From: Hymenobacter mellowenesis
GTDB taxonomy: Bacteria > Bacteroidota > Bacteroidia > Cytophagales > Hymenobacteraceae
Reading direction: 5' to 3'
Assembly (NCBI RefSeq): GCF_030581005.1
Contig: NZ_JAUQSX010000001.1
Location: 434,001 to 498,000, forward strand
DNA: 64,000 bases
The notes under the pieces were generated by a model. That model was not told the DNA's origin, did not search any database, and was given only the letters and a program-made list of their open reading frames with translations. Position numbers and translations under genes: made by a program. Below, piece after piece: positions 24,736-33,296 of the stretch. How positions within the stretch are numbered: the first letter of the stretch is position 1; the number at the start of each line of letters is the position of its first letter.

Positions 24736-24842
24736 GACCGTCATGCCAAGCGCAGCGAAGCATCTTGCCTGCCACCAGTAAATCCTCTCGATTGGATTAC
24801 TTGCTGCGGGCAAGATGCTTCGCTGCGCTCGGCATGACGGTC
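24736..24842. repeat. Family A palindrome, copy 8
   Basis: Arms GACCGTCATGCCAAGCGCAG and complement, inner TCTTGCC with GGCAAGA. The loop has AATCC...GGATT. The change GAG to AAG in the left arm is matched by CTC to CTC/G on the right only in part. Confidence 0.88.
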
Positions 24843-24865
24843 TTTTTCCACCGCTCCATTTCACC

Positions 24866-25750
24866 TCAAGCCCCCACCATCTTCAGCACGCCCTGATAAA
24901 TCACGTTGTGCTGCCAGTACAGCTGCAGCACCATGGGAATGTGGTGCCGGCCCGGAATGATGTTGTAAGGCGCCGGCTGCCCAATGGCCTTCAGCTTGTC
25001 ACGGAAGCGCCCCGAGCTGCCACTGATGCTCGGGTACGTCTCGCCGCCGATGTAGAACAGGAAGGGCGGAATGCCCGGCCGAATCTTGTAAATGGCCGAC
25101 ATTTCCTTCCATACCGCCGGGTCGTTGCCGAACGGGACTTTATACTGGGCGTCGCCTTCGTAGGTCATTTCCGTGAGGTAGCGGTACATATCCAGTCCCG
25201 CCGGGTCGTCCATGATGGCCCCGCGCACTGGGTTTTTCGGCAAGCCATTGGCGGCCAGCAGGGCGTCGTCGGTGGCCAGCAGGGCGGCCAGGCCGCCGCC
25301 GGCCGAATGGCCCATGACGAAGACGCGGGCCGGGTCGCCACCGTATTGCTGGATGTGCTGCACCGTCCAGGCCAGGGCGCGGGCGCAGTCGGCGGCTTGC
25401 TCGGGCACGTGCACGGGCGGCGCCAGGCGGTAGTTAATCACCACGGCCACCACGCCCTGCTTGGCCAGCCGCCGGCCGATGAAGGTGTAGATGTTCTTGT
25501 TGCCGCTGGTCCAGCTGCCGCCGTGGATGAACAGCACCACCGGGTAGCCGGCCGCGTTGGGCGCCGCTTTTTTGGGCGAGTACACGTCCAGGATGTGGCG
25601 CTCCTTGTCGAAATCGGGGGCGGAGCTGGCCACATAGGTCACGTTTTTGGCCCGGTGGCTGGGCCGGGCCATCGCATACTCGGTGGCGAGGACGACAACC
25701 ACGGCCGTTAGCAACACGGCTACAGGAGCCAACAATAGGAAACGGCGCAT
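24866..25750 (-). CDS. Alpha/beta hydrolase, esterase-like
   Basis: About 294 residues starting MRRFLLLAPVAVLLTAVVVV, a signal anchor. The catalytic domain has DVYSPKKAA, the oxyanion motif VVLFIHGGSWTSGNKNIYTF, VVINYRLAP, the nucleophile serine in VFVMGHSAGGGLAALLAT, and a C-terminal histidine in PGRHHIPM. This is the HGGxW carboxylesterase/lipase layout (hormone-sensitive-lipase-like or BD-FAE-like). It is probably periplasmic or membrane-anchored. The substrate is unknown. The preceding TTG-initiated extension adds only four residues and is not preferred. Confidence 0.88.
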   Translation of the reverse strand: MRRFLLLAPVAVLLTAVVVVLATEYAMARPSHRAKNVTYVASSAPDFDKERHILDVYSPKKAAPNAAGYPVVLFIHGGSWTSGNKNIYTFIGRRLAKQGVVAVVINYRLAPPVHVPEQAADCARALAWTVQHIQQYGGDPARVFVMGHSAGGGLAALLATDDALLAANGLPKNPVRGAIMDDPAGLDMYRYLTEMTYEGDAQYKVPFGNDPAVWKEMSAIYKIRPGIPPFLFYIGGETYPSISGSSGRFRDKLKAIGQPAPYNIIPGRHHIPMVLQLYWQHNVIYQGVLKMVGA

Positions 25751-25883
25751 AGAAGGAAGCAAGAATGAGAAAGCCGCCAGCCCGACAACCGGCCGCGACG
25801 CGCCTCACCTACGCCCGGCCGGCGGTGGCAGTTTGCCCGGTGCCCCGCGGATGGCCCGGCGGCCTGCGTGCGGCGCTTGGCTT

Positions 25884-25891
25884 TATCTTTG
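25884..25891 (+). promoter_or_regulatory. Possible -7 element for the TPR gene
   Basis: TATCTTTG is a full match to TAnnTTTG. No TTG is found at the usual spacing (only CTG at 17 bases), so the promoter is tentative. It would give a 57-base leader before the GTG start at 25955. Confidence 0.35.
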
Positions 25892-25954
25892 TCAGAAACC
25901 GCGTCTGGCCCATTTTAATGGTGGCCGGGGTTACTCATTAATTTTATTTTCAAC

Positions 25955-26725
25955 GTGTTTATTTCCGCTTCGCTCAAAACGATTTCGCCGGTGCTGGCGG
26001 CTGTGCTGCTGCTGGGGCTGTTGCAGGCTGCCCCAGCGCAGGCCCAGCGCCGGGGCAAAACCTCGGCTGCCAACGCCGACGGCAGCCTAGCCACTACGCC
26101 CACACAGCCGGGCCGCCCCGCCCGCCTGCAGCCCATGTTCGGCGGCCTCAGCCCGGCCCAGGCCACCCAGATTATCGGCGCGGCCCAGCTCAAGGCCATT
26201 GCGGCCAGCTTTGGCTCCACGGCTGAGGCCAGCGCGTTTTTCACCACCAAAGGCTACGAATATCTGCGCGAGCGCCAGCCCGACACGGCCGTGTACCGCT
26301 TCAACGTGGCCTGGCTGCTCGACCCCAAAAACGCCGAAGCTTACCGCGGGCTCGGCATCGTGGCCAGCAGCCAGCCCACCCCCGACGCCGCCATTGCCAT
26401 CCTCAGCCAAGGCCTGGCCCTGGCGCCCACCAACTCGGCCATGCTGAGCGACCTGGGCACCAGCTACCTGCTGCGCTACAACCAGACCAAGAAGAAAAAA
26501 GACCTCACCACGGGCATAGACCTGCTACAGCGCGCCACCGCCGCCGACCCCGCCAACGCCGAAGGCTGGCAGCAGCTGGCCCGTGGCTACTACTACCAGG
26601 AAAAGTACGCCGAAGCCTGGGCCGCCGTGCACAAAGGCCAAAACGCCAGCGTGAGCAGCCTCGATTTCAACCTCATCGGCGACTTGCTCACCAAGCTGCC
26701 CGACCCGCAGGGTATCTTCAAATAA
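25955..26725 (+). CDS. Secreted TPR protein
   Basis: A 256-residue protein with a GTG start and a signal peptide (LKTISPVLAAVLLLGLLQAA, cleaved near PAQAQ). Tetratricopeptide repeats follow: AFFTTKGYEYLRERQPDTAV, VAWLLDPKNAEAYRGLGIVA, AIAILSQGLALAPTNSAMLS, TSYLLRYNQ, and LLQRATAADPANAEGWQQLA with RGYYYQEKYAEAWAAV. It is probably periplasmic and a protein-binding scaffold. No ATG is available nearby, which supports GTG. It is followed after 83 bases by an outer-membrane barrel gene in the same direction. Confidence 0.85.
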   Translation: MFISASLKTISPVLAAVLLLGLLQAAPAQAQRRGKTSAANADGSLATTPTQPGRPARLQPMFGGLSPAQATQIIGAAQLKAIAASFGSTAEASAFFTTKGYEYLRERQPDTAVYRFNVAWLLDPKNAEAYRGLGIVASSQPTPDAAIAILSQGLALAPTNSAMLSDLGTSYLLRYNQTKKKKDLTTGIDLLQRATAADPANAEGWQQLARGYYYQEKYAEAWAAVHKGQNASVSSLDFNLIGDLLTKLPDPQGIFK

Positions 26726-26808
26726 ACCCGGGCCGGGCAGACGGATTCCGGTAGTTCCGGCGTTGCGGCTCGTATCAAATGCAGTTTCATCATTCTTTTC
26801 CCCACAGC

Positions 26809-27543
26809 ATGCGGTTCCGCTCCATCCTTCTGGGCGTGCTGGCGGCTGGCTTGTTCAGCAGCCAGTCGGCTCACGCCCAATATCATTACTCGGTGCGCCA
26901 CTACAACCGGCAGGGCCGGCCCTACTACCGGGGGCCGCTGCACGTCACGCTCGGCGGGGGCACGGGCCTCTATAATGGCGACCTGGGCAACAGCCCCGGC
27001 GACAACTTTTTTGGGCCGGCCGTGAGTGCCGGCGTGCGCTACCGCCTCACGCCGCACCTGCACCTGGGCAGCGAGGTGAGCTACGTGAAGCTGGGCGCCC
27101 GCGACAAAGCTAAGGAGCGCGGCTTGGCCTTCACCAGCCGCAACGGCCTGGGCACGGTGTTCCTGCGCTTCGACCTGCTGCCCGATGAGTCGGTGTTTGC
27201 ATCGTCGATGGCCGAGGCACCCATTTTTCAGGTGTACGTGCAGGGCGGCGCCGGCCTCCTGCTCTATGACCCGCGCTCCTACCTGGGCACCGCGCGCCCC
27301 ACCGACGGGACGGTGTACCTGGCCCCCGAACGCAACGATTACCCCTTCCTGGCCGGCGTGGCGCCAGTGGGCGGCGGCTTCAGCGTGCGCCTCATCGACC
27401 GGCTGAGCGCCAACGTGGAAGCCAACTACTACTTCACGAACACCGACCAGCTCGACGACATCAGCCTGAAGCTGGGCGGCGCCTCGCGCGGCAACGACGG
27501 CTTCGGCACCGTGATGCTGAAGCTGGACTATTCGTTGAAGTAG
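26809..27543 (+). CDS. Outer-membrane beta-barrel protein
   Basis: About 244 residues from MRFRSILLGVLAAGLFSSQS, a signal peptide ending at AHAQ. An ATG ten codons upstream is also possible. The mature part has alternating strands with a glycine-rich first turn: LHVTLGGGTGLYNGDLGNSP, AGVRYRLTPHLHLGSEVSYV, GTVFLRFDLLP, and ends MLKLDYSLK with an aromatic in the last strand. This is the 8-stranded OmpA/OmpX-like barrel type common in Bacteroidota. The ligand is unknown. A bidirectional terminator follows. Confidence 0.82.
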   Translation: MRFRSILLGVLAAGLFSSQSAHAQYHYSVRHYNRQGRPYYRGPLHVTLGGGTGLYNGDLGNSPGDNFFGPAVSAGVRYRLTPHLHLGSEVSYVKLGARDKAKERGLAFTSRNGLGTVFLRFDLLPDESVFASSMAEAPIFQVYVQGGAGLLLYDPRSYLGTARPTDGTVYLAPERNDYPFLAGVAPVGGGFSVRLIDRLSANVEANYYFTNTDQLDDISLKLGGASRGNDGFGTVMLKLDYSLK

Positions 27544-27558
27544 GTTTTAATGCATTTT

Positions 27559-27595
27559 GGAACGTTATGCTTCGCTGCGCTCTGCATAACGTTCC
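27559..27595. repeat. Family A element collapsed to one arm
   Basis: GGAACGTTATGC, then TTCGCTGCGCTCT, then GCATAACGTTCC. Only one module of the usual two-arm palindrome remains, closed by an outer 12-base stem with a compensating C-to-T / G-to-A pair change. Confidence 0.8.
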
Positions 27596-27617
27596 GGAAA
27601 ATTTCTGAGAAAACAAC

Positions 27618-27653
27618 AAAAAGGCCCGCCAGCAATGCTGACGGGCCTTTTTT
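27618..27653. terminator. Bidirectional terminator
   Basis: AAAAAGGCCCGCCAGC, a short loop and GCTGACGGGCCTTTTTT. It ends both the barrel gene (plus) and the M4 protease gene (minus). Confidence 0.92.
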
Positions 27654-27671
27654 ATAACCTCGAAAGAAAAG

Positions 27672-30119
27672 TTATTCTTTCACGAAGCGTTGGTGGAACA
27701 CTTTCTGCCCGTCGCTCACGCTGATGGTGTACATGCCCTTGGCCAAGCCGCTGATGTTGAGGATGCCGTTGCTGAGCGTGGTGCCGGCCATGCGGGCGCC
27801 GCGCACGTCGCTCACCGTTACGGCCGTTACTTCAGCATTGCCGGGCAGCACCAAGCGCAGGGCGTCGGTAGCCGGGTTGGGGTACAGCTCCAGGGTGCGG
27901 GCCAGCTCGTTGCCGAGGGGCGTGGCGTCGCCGGTGAGGGTGGTGGGCGTGAGGGCCGCGCCGCCCGTGATGTTGAGGGTGTAGTCCTCGGCTTCGCCGT
28001 AGCTGAAGGTGCCGCAGCTGGTAGTGGCCGAGTTGTCGCTCATTATCACGCGCATCACCGTGGCGCCGTTGCGGGCCGTGGTGGGCACGGTGAAGGCGCC
28101 GCTCAGGGTGCCGGTGCTGGCGCTGCTGCCGCTCACCACCAGCTCGCCGGCATCGGTGAACACGCCGTTTTTATTGTAGTCGATGTACACCTTCCAGTAC
28201 TCGGTGTAGGCGGTGCTGGTGAAGCCGGCCGAGAAGTATACCGTCTGAGCCGAGCCGGCGGCTACGCTGGTGCTCAGCGCGGTGCCGTTGTAGTAGCCGC
28301 CATCTTTCGAGGAAGCGCGGTTGATGCTGCCCAGCTGCACGAGGTCAATCCACTCATACGACTGGCTGTTGCCCTTGATGGTGCAATACGTGGTGGCAGG
28401 AGGAGGTGTGGTGCCGCCCGCCGCTGCGCCCACACCCACGGCAAACCAGGCGTTGGTGGTGGCCGTTACCTGGGCCGAGCCGGCGCCGTAGAGGTCCGTG
28501 GCGGCCTGAATGGCGTAGGTTCGGGCCTGGGCATAGGTCGAGCTGGCCGTCATGTACACGCTTTCCATGCGGAAGGTGATTTTGGCGGCGGCGTCGAGGC
28601 CCACGCCGGTTACGCTGTAGGTGTTGCCACCTTCGTTGGTACCCGTTTTGCCCACGGCCAGGATGTAGTACCAGTGGTTGAGCACGCCCGAATTGGTGTG
28701 CACGCCGCCCTGGTCGTTGGCATTCGAAGGCGACGAAGTAGTAGCTACCCAGTACTGGCCCTTGTAGTAAGCCGGCTGGCCCAGCGACTTGGGGTCGCTC
28801 ATCGAGCGCAAAGCGGCCTGCTGCTTGTCGATTTCCTCGCCAATAAGCCAGGTCGATTTCGCTTTCACGCCGCCCGAGGTGAAGCCCAGGCTGGCCACCG
28901 CATAGGCCTCAATCGAGGCGCCCCAGATGTCGGACAGGCCTTCGTTCATGGCGCCCGACTCGTTGGCGTAGGTCAGGTTAGCCGTCTTTTCGCACACGGC
29001 GTGGCCGATTTCGTGGCCGCACACGTCCAGCGCCGTCAGCGGGCGGAAGCGCGTGGCGCCGTCGCCGTAGGTCATGCGCACGCCGTCCCAGTAGGCATTC
29101 TCGTAGCCGGCCCCGCCGGGCACGTCGTCGAAGTGCACGTAGCTTTTGATGATGGCGCCCGCGTTGTCGTAGCTGTTGCGGCCGTGCACGTTCTTCCAGT
29201 AGTCGTAGGTGGCCTGGGCGCCCACGTGGGCATCGCCGGCCACGTTGTCGAAGTTGGCGTTGTTGTATTCGGTCCAGCTGTTATCGGCGTCGATGAAGTC
29301 GGTGGCCGAGGTGTAGCTGTTGCCCTTTTTGCAGTTGAAGGTCTGGATGCCCTGGCCGCGGGTGGTTTCGCGCAGGTAGTACCCGCCCGTGGTGGTGCCA
29401 TCGGCAAAGGAGCGGGTGCCGCTATAGGCCGTGGCGAAGGTGCCGGTGGCCGCTGCGTGCTTGATGATGTTGTCCTGCAACACCACGTCGCCGGTGCGGG
29501 CATCCACGTACACGTAGGAGCGGCTGATGGGCTGCGCAGCGTACACGTTGAACTTCCAGGCCAGCACCAGCGGGCCGGTTTCGGCGCTCTGGCGCATGTC
29601 GCGCACAATAACCAACTCGCCGTGCGGGGCGAAGTCGGCGGCGTTGGCCTCTTTGGTCTGCCACATGTATTTGGTGGCACCCACGTGGGCCATGGCCCGG
29701 CCGAGGGCCGTGCTCGCGGTGAGGCCGGGCGTGGTGTTCAGGCCCGAAATCTTCTCAAAATCGCCGCTGATGCTCTCTACCGTGCCGCCCTTGGCGTGCA
29801 CCGTGTAGTCGGCGTGCTCTACGCGGATGCCCTGATAGTACTGGGCAAATTTCTGGTGAGTGAAGCCGAGCTGGTCGGTTTCGGTGCGGGCCACGCGCAT
29901 CTCGTCGGCGTTGGTGAGGGCCAGCTGCTGGCGCAGCACCTGGTCGCCGCTCACGCCGCGGTAGGCGGCTTTGCCTTCCGGGCTGAACTGCACCAGTACG
30001 GGCTGCTTGTCATTGCCCAAAACTTTGTTTTGAATGCGCGCGGCATCCTGCGCTTGGGCCGAAGTAGCGGCCATGGCACTGAGCAGGGTAAGTGCTACAG
30101 CTGAGTATTGTTTTCTCAT
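27672..30119 (-). CDS. Secreted M4 metalloprotease with GEVED and T9SS sorting domains
   Basis: An 815-residue protein. Signal peptide to about residue 24 (AATSAQAQ), then an FTP/PepSY-type propeptide to about 230. The M4 thermolysin-like domain has the zinc motif LDVCGHEIGHAVCEKTANLT near 370 and the downstream glutamate in NEGLSDIWGASIEAYA. Residues about 580-705 are a GEVED domain (YIDYNKNGVFTDAGELV, YGEAEDYTL). From about 743 there is a type A T9SS sorting domain (LYPNPATDALRLVLPG ... GMYTISVSDGQKV). It should cross the outer membrane by T9SS and act as an extracellular protease. Confidence 0.96.
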   Translation of the reverse strand: MRKQYSAVALTLLSAMAATSAQAQDAARIQNKVLGNDKQPVLVQFSPEGKAAYRGVSGDQVLRQQLALTNADEMRVARTETDQLGFTHQKFAQYYQGIRVEHADYTVHAKGGTVESISGDFEKISGLNTTPGLTASTALGRAMAHVGATKYMWQTKEANAADFAPHGELVIVRDMRQSAETGPLVLAWKFNVYAAQPISRSYVYVDARTGDVVLQDNIIKHAAATGTFATAYSGTRSFADGTTTGGYYLRETTRGQGIQTFNCKKGNSYTSATDFIDADNSWTEYNNANFDNVAGDAHVGAQATYDYWKNVHGRNSYDNAGAIIKSYVHFDDVPGGAGYENAYWDGVRMTYGDGATRFRPLTALDVCGHEIGHAVCEKTANLTYANESGAMNEGLSDIWGASIEAYAVASLGFTSGGVKAKSTWLIGEEIDKQQAALRSMSDPKSLGQPAYYKGQYWVATTSSPSNANDQGGVHTNSGVLNHWYYILAVGKTGTNEGGNTYSVTGVGLDAAAKITFRMESVYMTASSTYAQARTYAIQAATDLYGAGSAQVTATTNAWFAVGVGAAAGGTTPPPATTYCTIKGNSQSYEWIDLVQLGSINRASSKDGGYYNGTALSTSVAAGSAQTVYFSAGFTSTAYTEYWKVYIDYNKNGVFTDAGELVVSGSSASTGTLSGAFTVPTTARNGATVMRVIMSDNSATTSCGTFSYGEAEDYTLNITGGAALTPTTLTGDATPLGNELARTLELYPNPATDALRLVLPGNAEVTAVTVSDVRGARMAGTTLSNGILNISGLAKGMYTISVSDGQKVFHQRFVKE

Positions 30120-30151
30120 GCAAATAATGAAAATTGTGGTGGGAACGACTT

Positions 30152-30176
30152 AGCACGATTTACAATATTTCGTGCT
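30152..30176. promoter_or_regulatory. Inverted repeat before the M4 protease gene
   Basis: AGCACGA, 11 AT-rich bases, TCGTGCT. On the minus strand it overlaps a TTG-N19-TATTGTAA arrangement that only partly fits a promoter. It could be an operator. The surrounding 30120-30328 is AT-rich and holds no gene. Confidence 0.3.
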
Positions 30177-30328
30177 TTTACCGCCGCAACCTAGTCATTA
30201 TTTCATTCCGCAATCGTTCCCGATTAATAGTTTTAATATTAAAGCCAAAATTTTACACAGATTTTGAAGATGAAGTTGCACTCAGCCAAATTGAAATATT
30301 CCTTTATCCTGAATTGCCACCTATGGGC

Positions 30329-31654
30329 CTATTTTTGCTTGGCAGGATTAGCGGTGAGGTAGTCGGCGGCCAGCGTGGCCAGGGTTTTCACGCCCAGCGT
30401 CAGGCCGCTCTCGTCGATGCGGAAGCCGGCCGTGTGATGGTCGGCGGCGGTGGCCGGGTCCTGCCCTTTGCCCATCCCGCCCACGAAGAGGAACAGACCG
30501 GGCACTTTTTCCTGATAAAAGGAGAAGTCTTCGGCGCCGGTCACCGCTTTTATTTCGTGCACGTTGGCGTTTCCGGCCACGGCTTGCAGCGTGGGCAGCA
30601 TCTGGGCCGTGAGGGCGGGGCTGTTGATGGTCACGGGCACGTAGGGGTCGATGCTGACCTCGGCGGTGGCCCCGGCGCTTTCGGCAATGTTGGTGGCAAT
30701 GCGGCGGATGCTGGCCCAGATTTGCTTCTGCACCTCGGGGTTGAGAGCCCGAATGGTGCCGCTCATTTCCACATCGGGCGGGATGACGTTGTAGCGCACC
30801 CCGCCGTTGATGGTGCCCACCGTCACCACGGCCGCGTCGTCAATCAGCTTCACCTCGCGGCTCACGATGGTTTGCAGGCCCATGATGATTTGGGCGGCCG
30901 TCACCACGGGGTCCACGCTGTTCCAGGGATAGGCGCCGTGGGCACCTTTGCCGTGCACTTTGATGGTAAACCGGTCGGAAGACGCCATTTCGCCGCCGGG
31001 GCGGTAGTTCAGGTTGCCCACTTCGGTTTTGGAGTTGATGTGCACGCCGAACACAGCATCTACTTTGGGCTTGTCGAGCACGCCTTCCTTCACCATGAGC
31101 TTGGCGCCGCCTTCCACGCCGGGCAGGGAGCCTTCCTCAGCGGGCTGGAAGATGAATTTGACGGTACCGGGCAGGTCGGCCTTCACCTGGCTGAGCACCT
31201 CGGCGGCGCCCATGAGCATGGCCACGTGGGTGTCGTGGCCGCAGGCGTGCATCACGCCCACGGGCTGGCCCAGGTAGGTAGTTTTCACTTTGGAGGCGAA
31301 GGGCAGGTCGTTGGCTTCGGTGAGGGGCAGGCCGTCCATGTCGGCGCGCAGGGCCACCACGGGGCCGGGCTTGCCCCCACGCAGGATGCCCACCACGCCG
31401 GTGCGGCCCACGCCGGTTTGCACTTCCAGGCCCAGCTTTTTGAGGTGAGCGGCCACGAGGGCGGCGGTGCGGGTTTCCTGGTTGCCCAGCTCGGGGTGCT
31501 CGTGGATGTCGCGCCGCCAGGCAATGACCTTGGCTTCTTCCTGCGTGGCTAGCTGGGCAATGCGGGCATCGAGGGCTGCGTTCTGGGCGTGGGCGGCGGG
31601 GGTAGCGAGGGCCAGGGCCACCGCGGCGCAAATTGGGGTAATGAGATGACGCAT
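30329..31654 (-). CDS. Secreted M20 family amidohydrolase
   Basis: A 441-residue protein with signal peptide MRHLITPICAAVALALATPA cleaved near AHAQ. The M20D signatures are RRDIHEHPELGNQETRTAAL, ALRADMDGLPLTE, MHACGHDTHVAMLMGAAEVL, FIFQPAEEGSLPG, the dimerisation part KVHGKGAHGAYPWNSVDPVV, and TGAEDFSFYQEKVPGLF. Metal ligands are Cys/His/Asp in ACGHD and Glu in AEEG. The family hydrolyses N-acyl amino acids, hippurate or similar amides. It is probably periplasmic. Its 5' end faces the divergent PAP2-like gene. Confidence 0.95.
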   Translation of the reverse strand: MRHLITPICAAVALALATPAAHAQNAALDARIAQLATQEEAKVIAWRRDIHEHPELGNQETRTAALVAAHLKKLGLEVQTGVGRTGVVGILRGGKPGPVVALRADMDGLPLTEANDLPFASKVKTTYLGQPVGVMHACGHDTHVAMLMGAAEVLSQVKADLPGTVKFIFQPAEEGSLPGVEGGAKLMVKEGVLDKPKVDAVFGVHINSKTEVGNLNYRPGGEMASSDRFTIKVHGKGAHGAYPWNSVDPVVTAAQIIMGLQTIVSREVKLIDDAAVVTVGTINGGVRYNVIPPDVEMSGTIRALNPEVQKQIWASIRRIATNIAESAGATAEVSIDPYVPVTINSPALTAQMLPTLQAVAGNANVHEIKAVTGAEDFSFYQEKVPGLFLFVGGMGKGQDPATAADHHTAGFRIDESGLTLGVKTLATLAADYLTANPAKQK

Positions 31655-31809
31655 AGGATTCGGGGCGAGGGAAATGACGTGGCAGTCCGCTTTAGGCGGC
31701 CCGCAATGTTACGCGCTGGCTGTCAGCCGGCGCGCGGCGGTTCGGCCGGTGGCGTATTTTTGCGCGCTCCTTCTTCCCGGCCGGCTCATTAGCCGACTGT
31801 CTTTCCATC

Positions 31810-32517
31810 GTGGCCAGCCTTCCCAAACCGCTCGAACTTACTCCACCCACCATCCTGGAAACCGGGCGGCCGGCCGCCACTCCGGAAACGGAGCGCTGGC
31901 CGGCTGCCTGGGCCCGGCCCGGCTTCCGGCTGCGCTTGGGGCTGGTGCTGCTGCTGCTGCTGGGCCTGCTGCCGGTGGTGCCGGGGTTCTACCATTTCAT
32001 TCAGGCGCGGCCGGGCCAGCGGCTGGCCGACCCGCTGCTGGCCCTGCTGCCGGTACACGACGTATCGGTGCCTACGTTCGCGCTCATTTACGGAGCCATC
32101 GCGGGCACGCTGGTGTACCTGCTGCCCCGGCCCCAACGGCTGCTACAGGCACTGTGGGCCTATTATTTCCTCCAACTCTTGCGGATGCTCACGCTGTGGC
32201 TGCTGCCGCTGGAGCCGCCCACCACGCTGGTCTTACTGCACGACCCGGTAATGGACCGCATTTTTGAGGTGACGACCCAGCCCATCGTGCGCGACCTATT
32301 TTTCTCGGGCCACACCGCCACCATGGTGCTCCTGACCTTGGTGGGCCGGGGCCAACGCTGGCGCTGGGTGCTGGGCCTGATGAGCGTGGCCGTGGGCCTG
32401 CTGGTGCTGGTGCAGCGCGTGCATTACTCGTACGACGTACTAGCCGCGCCGCTGTTTGCCTGGCTGGCCTACTGGCTGGCGGGGCGAGTCACGAAGCAAC
32501 AGTCCGCCGTTCGGTAA
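31810..32517 (+). CDS. PAP2-like membrane phosphatase/transferase
   Basis: A 235-residue protein with a GTG start and about five or six membrane segments. The active-site part is RDLFFSGHTATMVLLTLVGR followed by VQRVHYSYDVLAAPLFAWLA. This gives the SGHT motif and the H-x-x-x-D of PAP2_C (sphingomyelin-synthase-like) proteins; the classic first PAP2 motif KxxxxxxRP is not obvious. It may transfer or remove phosphate head groups on lipids. The N-terminal 35 residues are proline-rich and cytoplasmic. Confidence 0.75.
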   Translation: MASLPKPLELTPPTILETGRPAATPETERWPAAWARPGFRLRLGLVLLLLLGLLPVVPGFYHFIQARPGQRLADPLLALLPVHDVSVPTFALIYGAIAGTLVYLLPRPQRLLQALWAYYFLQLLRMLTLWLLPLEPPTTLVLLHDPVMDRIFEVTTQPIVRDLFFSGHTATMVLLTLVGRGQRWRWVLGLMSVAVGLLVLVQRVHYSYDVLAAPLFAWLAYWLAGRVTKQQSAVR

Positions 32518-33123
32518 TCTGTTCTTGCTTTGAACACTTTTCGCGATACATCTGAAGGTCTCGAAAACGTGATTTTCGGGGCCTTTTCTTAGGGAGTAAT
32601 TTGAACGCCTTTTTAGAATACTACCGTTTTCGTAAGCAGAGCGGTCTACTTCTTTTTTAACCTCCCAGCACTGCTTTAAGGCCGTGGATTTTCTTATTCT
32701 GCCCGCGCAAGGACATGTCCAGCACATGGCGCAAATCGGCCCGCAGCGTGACGAACCCGGTAACTAAAAGTTATTTTAGGGCAACTGACTGAAAAAGCAC
32801 CAGTTAATCGCGCGAATAGTCACCAACAATGCGCTGCCAACCAAGCTCAGTGCGCGGCGGAGGGAAGAAAAACCAGTCATGGACGGCAGGAAAAAAGTGG
32901 AGTAAGACTTTTGTGCCAGTTTTGGCAGGAAAAATAACCGGCGACGGCCCAAGTTAAAAAAGGCGTTTCAATTCCAAAATCCCGACAAAACACCTGATGA
33001 CCCAACGAAGATAGAGCGACGGGCAACAACTACCGGGCTACCTTCCTTCTATTTGCTCATTGAGTTGAACTACCAATGATAGCCCGCCACCGGACGCCTC
33101 CACGCTATCGGGACACCTGGCGA
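32518..33123. other. Gene-free stretch, possible relic
   Basis: About 600 bases with no intact gene. On the minus strand near 32670-32760 a short frame reads VTGFVTLRADLRHVLDMSLR and then GQNKKIHGLKAVLGG before a stop. It has no start codon and looks like the tail of a lost gene; I do not recognise it. Base composition is more AT-rich than around it. Confidence 0.45.
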
Positions 33124-33187
33124 GTTTACGAAACTCATCCACGAATCAACGTTTACAAAACGCGGCAAGTAGATGAGTTTCGTAAAC
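33124..33187. repeat. 16-base perfect inverted repeat
   Basis: GTTTACGAAACTCATC at 33124-33139 and its exact complement at 33172-33187, 32 bases apart. A related direct motif GTTTACAAAAC lies between them. It shows no similarity to the palindrome families elsewhere in the window. Confidence 0.8.
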
Positions 33188-33225
33188 CCGTTGGCATCCC
33201 CAAAAACCGTCCTGATTCAGCAAGC

Positions 33226-33260
33226 AAAAGCACCGAATCCACTCAGATTCGGGGCTTTTA
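33226..33260 (-). terminator. Terminator after the SDR gene
   Basis: AAAAGCACCGAATC and GATTCGGGGCTTTT form a stem with one mismatch and T runs in both directions. It lies 36 bases beyond the SDR stop. Confidence 0.7.
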
Positions 33261-33296
33261 ATTCTATCAGGTTGCGGTCGAAACAACAGCCAAGCT

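Noticed and set aside
27690..30104. An 804-codon open frame on the plus strand, opposite the M4 protease
   Set aside because: It is the GC-rich shadow of the protease, with His-, Gly- and Val-rich sequence, no domain and no signal. The minus-strand frame has a complete family architecture.
30134..31552. A 472-codon plus-strand frame opposite the M20 amidohydrolase
   Set aside because: Same shadow effect; the catalytic motifs of the minus-strand enzyme are complete.
32440..32727. A 95-codon minus-strand frame after the PAP2-like gene
   Set aside because: It overlaps the end of the PAP2-like gene. Only a short tail in another frame looks protein-like, and that has no start codon.
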